Positions 1 through 4,913 of a DNA stretch of 5,881 bases are shown piece by piece; positions within the stretch are counted from its first letter, which is position 1; each line of letters begins with the position of its first letter. The notes under the pieces were generated by a model that saw nothing but the letters and a program-made list of their open reading frames with translations, ran no database searches and was not told the DNA's origin. Position numbers and translations under genes: made by a program. The stretch is from Chloroflexota bacterium (lineage in GTDB: Bacteria; Desulfobacterota; Desulfuromonadia; Desulfuromonadales; Geopsychrobacteraceae), in assembly GCA_015222355.1 (NCBI GenBank), contig JADFVC010000057.1:1-5881 (forward strand). Direction: 5' to 3'.

Positions 1-65
1 GTTATGAGTGCAATGAAAAAACGGGTTTTTAGATGATTTTTCACGCTAAATTTCTGGTAAAGCGC

Positions 66-240
66 ACCCTCCCCTGATCAGGCGGCCGCAAGCCGAGCGA
101 CTGGGGACCCGCTGGCTCGCTCCTGCGAGCCGGTGGGGATTGGAGCGAACCTGTTCACGGCAGAACGCCCCCGTTTTGGGGGCTTCAGCAAAGCCGTTAG
201 GCGAGCGTAACCGTGGCAGGTGGCAACCCTCGCAAAATTA
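66..240 (+). other. GC-rich structured segment, possible unclassified RNA
   Basis: This stretch is clearly richer in G and C than the A/T-rich sequence on either side and carries several inverted repeats. The strongest is a 13-bp hairpin (108-120 with 125-137, loop TCCT). A second is nested: ACGGC at 157-161 pairs with GCCGT at 193-197 and encloses GCCCCC at 167-172 paired with GGGGGC at 178-183 (loop GTTTT). An alternative pairing of CCTG and CACGG (150-160) with CCGTG and CAGG (211-220) would compete with the nested stem. A 10-bp perfect palindrome, CCTGATCAGG, lies at 73-82. A minus-strand reading frame of 61 codons crosses the segment, but its composition looks like the by-product of GC-rich DNA, so I do not call it a gene. 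I compared it by eye with common riboswitch cores (cobalamin, c-di-GMP, TPP, SAM, Moco) and with 6S, SRP and RNase P RNA and recognised none. It could be a small RNA, a leader element or a dispersed repeat. Confidence 0.4.
108..137 (+). other. 13-bp hairpin with strand-specific G-U pairs
   Basis: The arms 108-120 and 125-137 pair at all 13 positions around a TCCT tetraloop when read as plus-strand RNA. Two of the pairs (113-132 and 111-134) are T-G wobbles. On the minus strand the same positions become A-C mismatches, so the fold favours RNA transcribed rightward, towards the gene starting at 294. It is not a terminator because no T-run follows it. Confidence 0.5.
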
Positions 241-241
241 A

Positions 242-270
242 TTGACAATGGTGTGACACCCATGTATATT
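242..270 (+). promoter_or_regulatory. Sigma-70 promoter for the 114-residue protein gene
   Basis: A perfect -35 hexamer TTGACA (242-247) is followed after exactly 17 bases by TATATT (265-270), a good -10 hexamer. The predicted start of transcription is near 277. This leaves a very short leader before the Shine-Dalgarno sequence at 284-290 and the start codon at 294. It is the only promoter-like sequence close to this gene, so the gene probably has its own transcript. Confidence 0.8.
250..260. promoter_or_regulatory. Small palindrome in promoter spacer, possible operator
   Basis: GGTGT and ACACC form a perfect 5-bp inverted repeat around one central base, flanked by ATG on the left and CAT on the right. 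It lies between the -35 and -10 boxes, a classic place for a repressor to block RNA polymerase. Because the downstream gene encodes a ribbon-helix-helix-like protein, self-repression is a reasonable guess but is unproven. Short palindromes also arise by chance. Confidence 0.35.
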
Positions 271-293
271 TCCTCGAAACGACAGGAGGTCTC

Positions 294-638
294 ATGCCAA
301 TTGCAGAAGGTAAAAAAAGATATTATTTAACACTCGATCAGGAAAGCATGGATCGCGCACAGGAACTTGTTAAAGAGCTGAGGCTCCCTCGACAGACCGT
401 CTCTCTGGTCATTGATGAATATTTACGGACAGACCTCGTTCCCCGACTGACTGATATTCTCGAGAAGAAACGTTCTGGTGAACAGCTTTCATTTGGTGAA
501 ATGTTTATCTCTGTTGGAAGCTCCAACTTAGTAACAACTGGAGATCATCGGGGGGAAATGGTCGAATTTCATCTTGAAACCGATCCAGAAGGAGAAAAAC
601 CGGTTCTGGTTCCAAAACCAGTAGATGAAAACTCTTAA
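294..638 (+). CDS. Small protein with ribbon-helix-helix-like N-terminus
   Basis: This encodes 114 residues of a protein I do not recognise by name. Residues 8-14 (KRYYLTL) look like a beta strand. They are followed by a helix at about 16-30 and a second helix at about 33-46 (from PRQTV through EYLRT). That strand-helix-helix order, with LD at the strand end and a basic residue starting the second helix, resembles CopG/Arc/MetJ DNA-binding proteins. The remaining 65 or so residues are mixed and partly acidic, with no motif I can name. The start is well supported: AGGAGGT at 284-290 sits four bases before the ATG, and a consensus promoter lies directly upstream. There is no cysteine, signal peptide or membrane segment. 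If it is a regulator, its own promoter palindrome and the inverted repeats after its end are the nearest candidate targets. It could equally be the antitoxin-like half of a pair, but no partner gene is adjacent. That it is a real gene is likely; its function is tentative. Confidence 0.75.
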   Translation: MPIAEGKKRYYLTLDQESMDRAQELVKELRLPRQTVSLVIDEYLRTDLVPRLTDILEKKRSGEQLSFGEMFISVGSSNLVTTGDHRGEMVEFHLETDPEGEKPVLVPKPVDENS

Positions 639-702
639 CAGAGTTGACTATGAAGGCAAATCGATATTACGATTTGAAAAATTAGAATTACGGTAGCCAT
701 AT

Positions 703-740
703 CTACCAATAATGGTAACGCCAATTACCACGAATGGTAG
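703..740. repeat. 38-bp two-tier palindrome with CGCCAA centre
   Basis: Two inverted repeats share one centre. The outer arms are CTACCA (703-708) and TGGTAG (735-740). The inner arms are TGGTAA (713-718) and TTACCA (725-730). Four-base spacers ATAA and CGAA separate the tiers, and the centre is CGCCAA (719-724). An additional GGTAG at 692-696 can pair with CTACC at 703-707. The result is an array of five TACCA/TGGTA half-sites spaced roughly one helical turn apart, which could be bound by a dimeric protein. As RNA it would form a long A/U-rich hairpin. No T-run typical of an intrinsic terminator follows directly on either strand. Confidence 0.6.
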
Positions 741-762
741 GGAAAACTTGTAAACATTAGAG

Positions 763-797
763 AAAAGCCCCCCAAAGCGCCAACTTTGAGAGGCTTT
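763..797 (-). terminator. Intrinsic terminator-like hairpin with TTGGCG loop
   Basis: On the minus strand AAAGCC (797-792) pairs with GGCTTT (769-764). After a three-base internal loop, CAAAG (788-784) pairs with CTTTG (777-773) around a TTGGCG loop. The stem runs into TTTTCTCT, a moderate U-tract, so the minus strand is the better terminator orientation. It would end the candidate small RNA that starts near 875. On the plus strand the stem is followed by AAAAGG and would terminate poorly. Confidence 0.5.
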
Positions 798-804
798 AAA
801 AGGC

Positions 805-834
805 GAAACCCCAGAGCGCCAACTCCGGGGTTTC
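805..834. terminator. Hairpin with shared CGCCAA loop, possible terminator
   Basis: GAAACCCC (805-812) pairs with GGGGTTTC (827-834). After one A-C mismatch, GAG (814-816) pairs with CTC (823-825) around CGCCAA (817-822). On the plus strand only three T residues lie at the stem end before CAATG, so it may weakly terminate the 294-638 transcript. On the minus strand it forms an internal stem of the candidate small RNA. Its loop is identical to those of the hairpins centred near 721 and 780. Confidence 0.4.
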
Positions 835-855
835 AATGATCAAATCCACCACCGT

Positions 856-871
856 TTCAGGGGTTCAGGGG
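856..871. repeat. Tandem octamer repeat TTCAGGGG x2
   Basis: TTCAGGGG occurs twice with no gap (856-863 and 864-871). On the minus strand this reads CCCCTGAA twice and falls in the 5' part of the candidate small RNA, mostly in the predicted loop. The repeat is exact but short. Confidence 0.5.
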
Positions 872-881
872 ATTTTCTGTG

Positions 882-910
882 ATTGTATTGTGTAAGCTGG
901 GAGGTGTCAA
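882..910 (-). promoter_or_regulatory. Minus-strand sigma-70 promoter for candidate small RNA
   Basis: Read on the minus strand, a perfect TTGACA (910-905) is followed after exactly 17 bases by TACAAT (887-882), five of six matches to consensus. It points left, away from the tRNA. The tRNA transcript should stop at about 1009, so this promoter is independent of it. No reading frame follows, only hairpins, which is why I infer a non-coding product starting near 875. The -35 box overlaps a small inverted repeat (GGAG 900-903 with CTCC 911-914). Confidence 0.65.
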
Positions 911-1008
911 CTCCTCTCCCTGCCCTATCACATTTACATTAAAACCATTCTTTACGTCCTATAGATTATGCGACGTTGCGTTCAGCAATTGGATTCAACC
1001 CAAGACAC

Positions 1009-1042
1009 AAAAAAGCCGGTTCCTGAAATGGAACCGGCTTTT
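1009..1042 (-). terminator. Intrinsic terminator of the tRNA-Pro transcript
   Basis: A perfect 13-bp stem (1042-1030 with 1023-1011 on the minus strand, core AGCCGGTTCC) closes a six-base loop and ends in six consecutive T residues. It begins 10 bases after the tRNA CCA end. It is the first clear terminator downstream of the whole minus-strand operon, so it probably also ends any read-through from the last ligase gene. Confidence 0.9.
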
Positions 1043-1052
1043 CGCGTTGTAA

Positions 1053-1129
1053 TGGTCGGGGCGAGAAGATTCGAACTTCCGACCCCGTGCACCCCATGCA
1101 CGTGCGCTACCAGGCTGCGCTACGCCCCG
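1053..1129 (-). tRNA. tRNA-Pro, anticodon GGG
   Basis: The minus strand folds into a complete 77-base cloverleaf. The acceptor stem is CGGGGCG with CGCCCCG, including the C1-G72 pair typical of bacterial proline tRNAs, with discriminator A and an encoded CCA end. The D-arm is GCGC/GCGC around AGCCTGGTA. The anticodon stem CGTGC/GCACG carries the loop ATGGGGT, giving anticodon GGG for the codons CCC and CCU. The T-arm is GGAAG/CTTCT around TTCGAAT. It has its own promoter and terminator, so it can be expressed independently of the ligase gene upstream. I see no integrated element using its 3' end and no second copy of that end in the window. Confidence 0.96.
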
Positions 1130-1149
1130 TCAATCTCAACGCGTCGCGG

Positions 1150-1178
1150 ATTATCTTGTATTTACCGTTGCTTGTCAA
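1150..1178 (-). promoter_or_regulatory. Sigma-70 promoter of tRNA-Pro with GC-rich discriminator
   Basis: On the minus strand TTGACA (1178-1173) and GATAAT (1155-1150) are separated by exactly 17 bases. The bases after the -10 box are GC-rich (CCGCGACGCG). This is the discriminator type seen at stringently controlled stable-RNA promoters, so growth-rate control is a reasonable inference. The promoter lies about 20 bases beyond the stop codon of the second ligase gene. Confidence 0.85.
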
Positions 1179-1198
1179 GGACTAATGGCGTCGGAGAA

Positions 1199-2521
1199 TC
1201 ATTGCTGGCGCCGGTCGATGACCCGAACAGCTTTCCCCTCATGACGCACAATAGTCGATGGTTCAACCAGTTTGACCTTGGCACTCACTCCCAGGACCGA
1301 GGCCAGTTTCTTTTCAGCCTCAACGACAAAGGTCCGTTGCTGCTTCATCTCATCAAAGAAGATCTTCTCATTCACCTCAATCTGAATTTCCAGGCTGTCG
1401 ACATTGTTGATTCGATCAATAAACAGTTGATAATGTGGTTCAGTTCCTTCGATCTGGAGCAGGACTTCTTCAATTTGGGTTGGGAAAACATTAACCCCTT
1501 TAATGATCAACATGTCGTCACTGCGGCCACGGGTTTTCTCCATGCGTGCCAGGGTGCGCCCACATTCGCAGGTTTCATAATCAATTCGTGTGATGTCGCG
1601 TGTCCGATAACGGACCATTGGGAAAGCCTGCTTCGTCAAGCTGGTCAACACCAACTCACCAACGTCACCTTTCGGCAGCACCTGACCCGTATCCGGATCG
1701 ATAATCTCCGCAATAAAATGATCCTCGGCCAGATGCATGCCTTTTCGACAAAGACACTCTCCGGCAACCCCCGGTCCCATAATTTCAGAAAGACCATAAT
1801 TGTCAGTGGCGATGATATCGAGCCTTTGTTCAACCTCGGCCCGCATCTGCTCACTCCAGGGCTCGGCACCAAACAAGCCGACTCGCAGGGCCAGTGATCT
1901 TGGATCGATCCCCTGTTTTTCCATGCGATCCGCCAAAGTCAAACCATAGGAAGGCGTGCAAACCAAAGCGGAAGAGCGATAATCCTGCATGATCATCAAC
2001 TGCTTGTCAGTATTTCCTCCAGACATGGGGATCACTGACGCCCCGATCGCTTCGGAGCCATAATGCAGACCAAAAGCCCCGGTAAAAAGCCCATAACCGA
2101 AGGCAATGTGTACGATATCTTCATTCGTTACCCCGGCAGCGGTCATAAAACGAGCAACCAGTTCGGTCCAGGTCTGGATATCCTCCTTGGTATAACCGAC
2201 AACGGTCGGTTTGCCAGTCGTTCCGGATGAGGAATGGATGCGGACAACATCACGCATCGGCACAGCGAACATGCCGTAGGGGTAATTTAGCCGTAAGTCC
2301 TCTTTGGTGGTGAAAGGAAGTTTGCCGAGGTCTTCAAGGGTCTGCAAGTTCTCAGGTTCAAATCCGCAATTCTTGAATTTGTTCTGGTAACAAGGGACAT
2401 GAGTCGCGACGGAATGAAGAGTGTGCTGCAGGCGTTGCAGTTGCAATTTCAACAACTGTTCACGCGGCAAGCATTCAGCGTGCTGATTCCAGATGGCCGG
2501 TTGGTGATCCATAAATCTCAT
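1199..2521 (-). CDS. Phenylacetate-CoA ligase paralogue 2 (AMP-forming)
   Basis: This encodes a cytoplasmic adenylate-forming enzyme of 440 residues, the normal size for PaaK. The family turns an aryl acetate, ATP and CoA into aryl-acetyl-CoA, AMP and PPi through an acyl-adenylate. Visible motifs are the phosphate-binding loop [11 protein letters not shown] (97-107), NYGLSEI (241-247), RYRTRD (304-309), a CECGR pair (C318, C320), [16 protein letters not shown] (332-347), and the C-terminal EGKAVRVID with the expected catalytic lysine at 430. No active-site residue looks lost. It is the last protein gene of the operon, 33 bases after the ACT-ACT gene, and resembles the other ligase across its whole length. 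It is therefore a paralogue that may prefer a different aryl acid; phenylacetate, indoleacetate or hydroxyphenylacetate cannot be told apart from sequence alone. The start is uncertain: neither the first ATG nor the in-frame ATG three codons later (2510-2512) has a strong Shine-Dalgarno sequence. The later one aligns slightly better with the other ligase. Confidence 0.95.
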   Translation of the reverse strand: MRFMDHQPAIWNQHAECLPREQLLKLQLQRLQHTLHSVATHVPCYQNKFKNCGFEPENLQTLEDLGKLPFTTKEDLRLNYPYGMFAVPMRDVVRIHSSSGTTGKPTVVGYTKEDIQTWTELVARFMTAAGVTNEDIVHIAFGYGLFTGAFGLHYGSEAIGASVIPMSGGNTDKQLMIMQDYRSSALVCTPSYGLTLADRMEKQGIDPRSLALRVGLFGAEPWSEQMRAEVEQRLDIIATDNYGLSEIMGPGVAGECLCRKGMHLAEDHFIAEIIDPDTGQVLPKGDVGELVLTSLTKQAFPMVRYRTRDITRIDYETCECGRTLARMEKTRGRSDDMLIIKGVNVFPTQIEEVLLQIEGTEPHYQLFIDRINNVDSLEIQIEVNEKIFFDEMKQQRTFVVEAEKKLASVLGVSAKVKLVEPSTIVRHEGKAVRVIDRRQQ

Positions 2522-2554
2522 CTATTAAGTTATGTTTACGCCATTAACCTATTG

Positions 2555-2986
2555 TTAAATAGAGGTTATTTGTTCGCCCTTGAGAATTTTGACTCCATTC
2601 CTGGTCAGCGCGCTGATAGCCTCATCAATGTTGTCGAAACGGAAGATAATCACCGCGTTGTCGCCGGAACGCTCGACAAATGCGTACATGTACTCAACGT
2701 TGACATTGTTTTTATCGAGTATTTTCAGGATGGAGGAAAGTCCTCCGGGCTTATCGGGAACCTCAACACCGATAACGTCGGTCTTACTGACAGTAAAATT
2801 ATGCTCACGTAAAACCTGCAACGCTTTCTCGGGATCCTTAATGATCAAACGCAGAATGCCGAAATCAGAGGTGTCCGCAAGTGAAAGTGCTCGAATATTA
2901 ATGCCTGCTTCGCCGAGAATCCCGGTCACTTCAGCCAGGCGGCCCGATTTATTTTCAATAAAAATCGAAATCTGTTCAACTTTCAT
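2555..2986 (-). CDS. Stand-alone double ACT-domain protein
   Basis: This encodes 143 residues made of two ACT domains and nothing else. The first spans about 4-66 ([14 protein letters not shown], then [13 protein letters not shown]). The second spans about 71-138 ([14 protein letters not shown], then [14 protein letters not shown]). Each has the loop-glycine region where ACT domains usually bind an amino acid at a dimer interface. There is no catalytic or DNA-binding domain, so it probably acts by binding a small ligand and possibly a partner protein. Its place between two aryl-CoA ligases and next to iorAB points to sensing an aromatic or related amino acid, but this is inference. The start at 2984-2986 is chosen because the minus strand has AAGGGGA at 3000-2994, about seven bases upstream, and both domains are then complete. 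A longer reading frame to 3079 would overlap the upstream ligase gene and adds sequence unlike an ACT domain. The gap to the upstream gene is 19 bases. Confidence 0.9.
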   Translation of the reverse strand: MKVEQISIFIENKSGRLAEVTGILGEAGINIRALSLADTSDFGILRLIIKDPEKALQVLREHNFTVSKTDVIGVEVPDKPGGLSSILKILDKNNVNVEYMYAFVERSGDNAVIIFRFDNIDEAISALTRNGVKILKGEQITSI

Positions 2987-3005
2987 CGTCAGTCCCCTTT
3001 TCTCT

Positions 3006-4313
3006 TCAGGATTCTTTTTGCCGATTATCAATAACCCGCTGGGCTTTACCTTCGCTACGGGTAATGGATTTAGGTTCAACCAGGCGAACCTTACAGGTCA
3101 CGCCAAGCAAGTCTTTGATTTCTTTGCGAATTTTATTTGCAAGGTGCTGTAATTCCTTAATTTCATCAGAGAAGCTCTGCTCATTGACTTCGACTTGAAC
3201 CTCAAGGGTATCAAGGGTCCCTTCACGCTCTACAATCAACTGATAATGAGGCTCAACACCCTCAACATTAAAAAGAACCGACTCGATCTGACTCGGGAAA
3301 ACATTGACACCACGGATGATCAACATGTCATCACTGCGACCACTGAGTCGTTCGATGCGGGCGTGGGTCCGGCCACAGATACACGGCTCCTTGATCAGGC
3401 GGGTAATATCGCGGGTCCGATAGCGAATCAGAGGTATCCCCTCTTTGGTAATGGTTGTAATAACCAATTCACCCTTCTCGCCGACCGGCAACACTTCTTC
3501 GGTTTCCGGATCAATGATTTCCGGAATGAAATGATCTTCCCAAATATGCAGGCCGTTTTGCGCTTCAATACATTCAATTCCGACGCCCGGCCCAAGAATT
3601 TCAGAAAGACCATAAATATCGACAGCTTTGATATTCAGCTTTGCTTCAATCTCCTGGCGCATTTTTTCGCTCCAGGGTTCAGCCCCGAGGATCCCGACCT
3701 TTAACTTCAGGCTCTTGATATCGATCCCCTCCTCTGCCGCCACTTCCGCAAGGAAAAGGCTGTATGACGGGGTACAGGTCAGCACGGTCGAACCGAAATC
3801 CTGCATGATCATCAGCTGTTTCTTGGTATTGCCGCCGGACATCGGAATAACCGATGCGCCAACCCGTTCAGCACCGTAATGAGCGCCAAGTCCACCCGTG
3901 AAGAGACCATAACCATAAGCATTATGAATAACATCCCCCTGGTGGGTCCCGGCGGCAACAAAAGAGCGCGCCATCAACTCCGTCCAGGTCTCGATATCAC
4001 GGCGCGTGTAACCAACCACGGTCGGTTTGCCAGTGGTGCCGGAGGATGCATGGATGCGGACAATCTGCTCAAGCGGCACGGCAAACAGGCCATAGGGATA
4101 ACTGTCCCGCATATCCTGCTTCAGGGTAAAAGGCAGTCGCTGCAAGTCATCGAGACTTTTGATATCTGCTGGTGAAATGCCGATTTTTTTATAGGTTTCC
4201 CGGTAAAAAGGCACCGTCGCATAAACCCGCTCCAGCGTTTGTTGCAAGCGCTTGAGTTGCAGTGATTCAAGCGCTTCACGCGGCAGGGTTTCAAAATCAT
4301 CATTCCAAATCAT
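3006..4313 (-). CDS. Phenylacetate-CoA ligase paralogue 1 (AMP-forming)
   Basis: This encodes 435 residues of the PaaK family, with all expected motifs. These are [11 protein letters not shown] (89-99) for ATP phosphate binding, DIYGLSEI (232-239), RYRTRD (297-302), a CICGR pair (C311, C313), [16 protein letters not shown] (325-340), and the C-terminal EGKAQRVID with catalytic lysine 423. The reaction is aryl acetate plus ATP plus CoA to aryl-acetyl-CoA, AMP and PPi, in the cytoplasm. The start is firm: on the minus strand GGAGG (4323-4319) lies five bases before the ATG. It follows iorB by 22 bases, and that pairing gives it a direct role. Its product is the thioester that indolepyruvate ferredoxin oxidoreductase makes or uses, so the two steps link free aryl acetates to aryl pyruvates. 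Exact substrate preference cannot be read from the sequence. Confidence 0.96.
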   Translation of the reverse strand: MIWNDDFETLPREALESLQLKRLQQTLERVYATVPFYRETYKKIGISPADIKSLDDLQRLPFTLKQDMRDSYPYGLFAVPLEQIVRIHASSGTTGKPTVVGYTRRDIETWTELMARSFVAAGTHQGDVIHNAYGYGLFTGGLGAHYGAERVGASVIPMSGGNTKKQLMIMQDFGSTVLTCTPSYSLFLAEVAAEEGIDIKSLKLKVGILGAEPWSEKMRQEIEAKLNIKAVDIYGLSEILGPGVGIECIEAQNGLHIWEDHFIPEIIDPETEEVLPVGEKGELVITTITKEGIPLIRYRTRDITRLIKEPCICGRTHARIERLSGRSDDMLIIRGVNVFPSQIESVLFNVEGVEPHYQLIVEREGTLDTLEVQVEVNEQSFSDEIKELQHLANKIRKEIKDLLGVTCKVRLVEPKSITRSEGKAQRVIDNRQKES

Positions 4314-4335
4314 TTACACCTCCACAGCAGGAAGT

Positions 4336-4911
4336 TTATATGTTACAGCCAAGCGCAAACGCTTTCAGATTAATCTCGAGCAATCGCTCAGGGACCATTT
4401 TTTTGAGTGCTTGCAACCAAAGCGCCTGATCAATATCGAGAATTTTCGACAGAGCACCCAACAAGACCGTGTTGACCGTCTTTGCGTTACCAGCTTCCAG
4501 AGCCAAGTCCAGTCCATTAACAACTATCGTGGCGGGAAACTTCTTACGGATCTCTTCAGCCAGATTTTCCGGGTATTCCCGTTGACCAAGGGCAACAGAG
4601 GGAGGAGCTATTTTCAGATTATTGACGACAATCTGTCCGTTTTTTCGCACGAGAGGTAAATAACGACAGGTTTCCAGGAGTTCGAAGCTGAATAATATAT
4701 CAACCTCCCCTTCCGGAATGATCGGGGAATAGACCTTTTCACCATAGCGGACATGCGAAACCACGCTGCCACCACGCTGTGACATGCCGTGAATTTCATT
4801 CTTTTTCACATCCATCCCAGCCATCAGCATGACCTCGGAAAGCACTTCACTGGCGAGCAGAATCCCTTGCCCGCCGACCCCTGCCAGCAGAATATTTTTT
4901 ACGTCACTCAT
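4336..4911 (-). CDS. iorB: Indolepyruvate ferredoxin oxidoreductase, beta subunit
   Basis: This encodes 191 residues, the usual length for IorB, consisting of a single pyruvate-ferredoxin-oxidoreductase gamma-type domain. Diagnostic motifs are the N-terminal glycine-rich GVGGQG (11-16) and HGMSQRGGSV (41-50), with KTVNTVLLGA (144-153) further on. It pairs with the TPP-containing alpha subunit. The complex oxidatively decarboxylates aryl pyruvates to aryl-acetyl-CoA, CO2 and reduced ferredoxin, and can run in reverse when ferredoxin is reduced. The start codon lies two bases after the iorA stop, so translation is probably coupled. The likely Shine-Dalgarno, GGAG at 4926-4923 on the minus strand, sits inside the end of iorA and about 11 bases from the ATG, slightly farther than ideal. 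There is no sign of truncation. Confidence 0.96.
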   Translation of the reverse strand: MSDVKNILLAGVGGQGILLASEVLSEVMLMAGMDVKKNEIHGMSQRGGSVVSHVRYGEKVYSPIIPEGEVDILFSFELLETCRYLPLVRKNGQIVVNNLKIAPPSVALGQREYPENLAEEIRKKFPATIVVNGLDLALEAGNAKTVNTVLLGALSKILDIDQALWLQALKKMVPERLLEINLKAFALGCNI

Positions 4912-4913
4912 GG

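Larger units (their letters stand above)
759..875 (-). ncRNA. Candidate small RNA, about 115 nt
   Basis: This is a predicted transcript, not a match to a known family. It would start about seven bases after the -10 box at 882-887 and end at the T-rich run after the hairpin at 764-797. Three hairpins are predicted in order. The first is a 5' stem of AAATCC (875-870) with GGATTT (847-842), enclosing C-rich sequence. The second is a stem of GAAACCCC with GGGGTTTC (834-827 and 812-805) capped by GAG-TTGGCG-CTC. The third is a terminal stem with CAAAG-TTGGCG-CTTTG at its tip. The octamer CCCCTGAA occurs twice in tandem near the 5' end and could serve as a pairing seed for G-rich ribosome binding sites. 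There is no reading frame of note. Support comes from the promoter, the stacked hairpins and the terminator lying in the right order and orientation. Expression cannot be judged from sequence. Confidence 0.45.

Noticed and set aside
1..65. Possible end of an upstream gene: a short plus frame stopping at 34-36
   Set aside because: Only about a dozen codons are visible, and neither protein similarity nor coding character can be judged. Apart from a weak A/T hairpin (17-30), I see nothing in this stretch.
145..202. Integron attC-like site, because GTTAGGC at 196-202 fits the GTTRRRY core
   Set aside because: No matching RYYYAAC core lies upstream at a suitable distance, and no integrase or cassette array is visible.
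214..236. Possible sigma-54 promoter, TGGCA elements followed by GC
   Set aside because: The GG to GC spacing is not the required 10 bases for either TGGCA, and a consensus sigma-70 promoter lies just downstream.
78..263. A 61-codon minus-strand reading frame across the GC-rich segment
   Set aside because: It has no ribosome binding site, its arginine/alanine/proline-rich composition is typical of frames in GC-rich structured DNA, and the inverted repeats explain the segment better.
1053..1075. tRNA 3' end as an attachment site for an integrated element
   Set aside because: I see no second copy of the tRNA 3' end and no integrase gene in the window.
968..1897. A 309-codon plus-strand reading frame
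   Set aside because: It runs through the tRNA terminator, the tRNA and the antisense of the second ligase. It is a shadow of those features.
2522..2554. Internal minus-strand promoter before the second ligase (TTAACA-like -35)
   Set aside because: No acceptable -10 box lies at 16-18 bases, so the match is too weak to call.
2555..3079. Longer version of the ACT-ACT gene starting at 3079
   Set aside because: The extra 31 residues overlap the upstream ligase gene and do not resemble an ACT domain. The ATG at 2986 has a good Shine-Dalgarno sequence.
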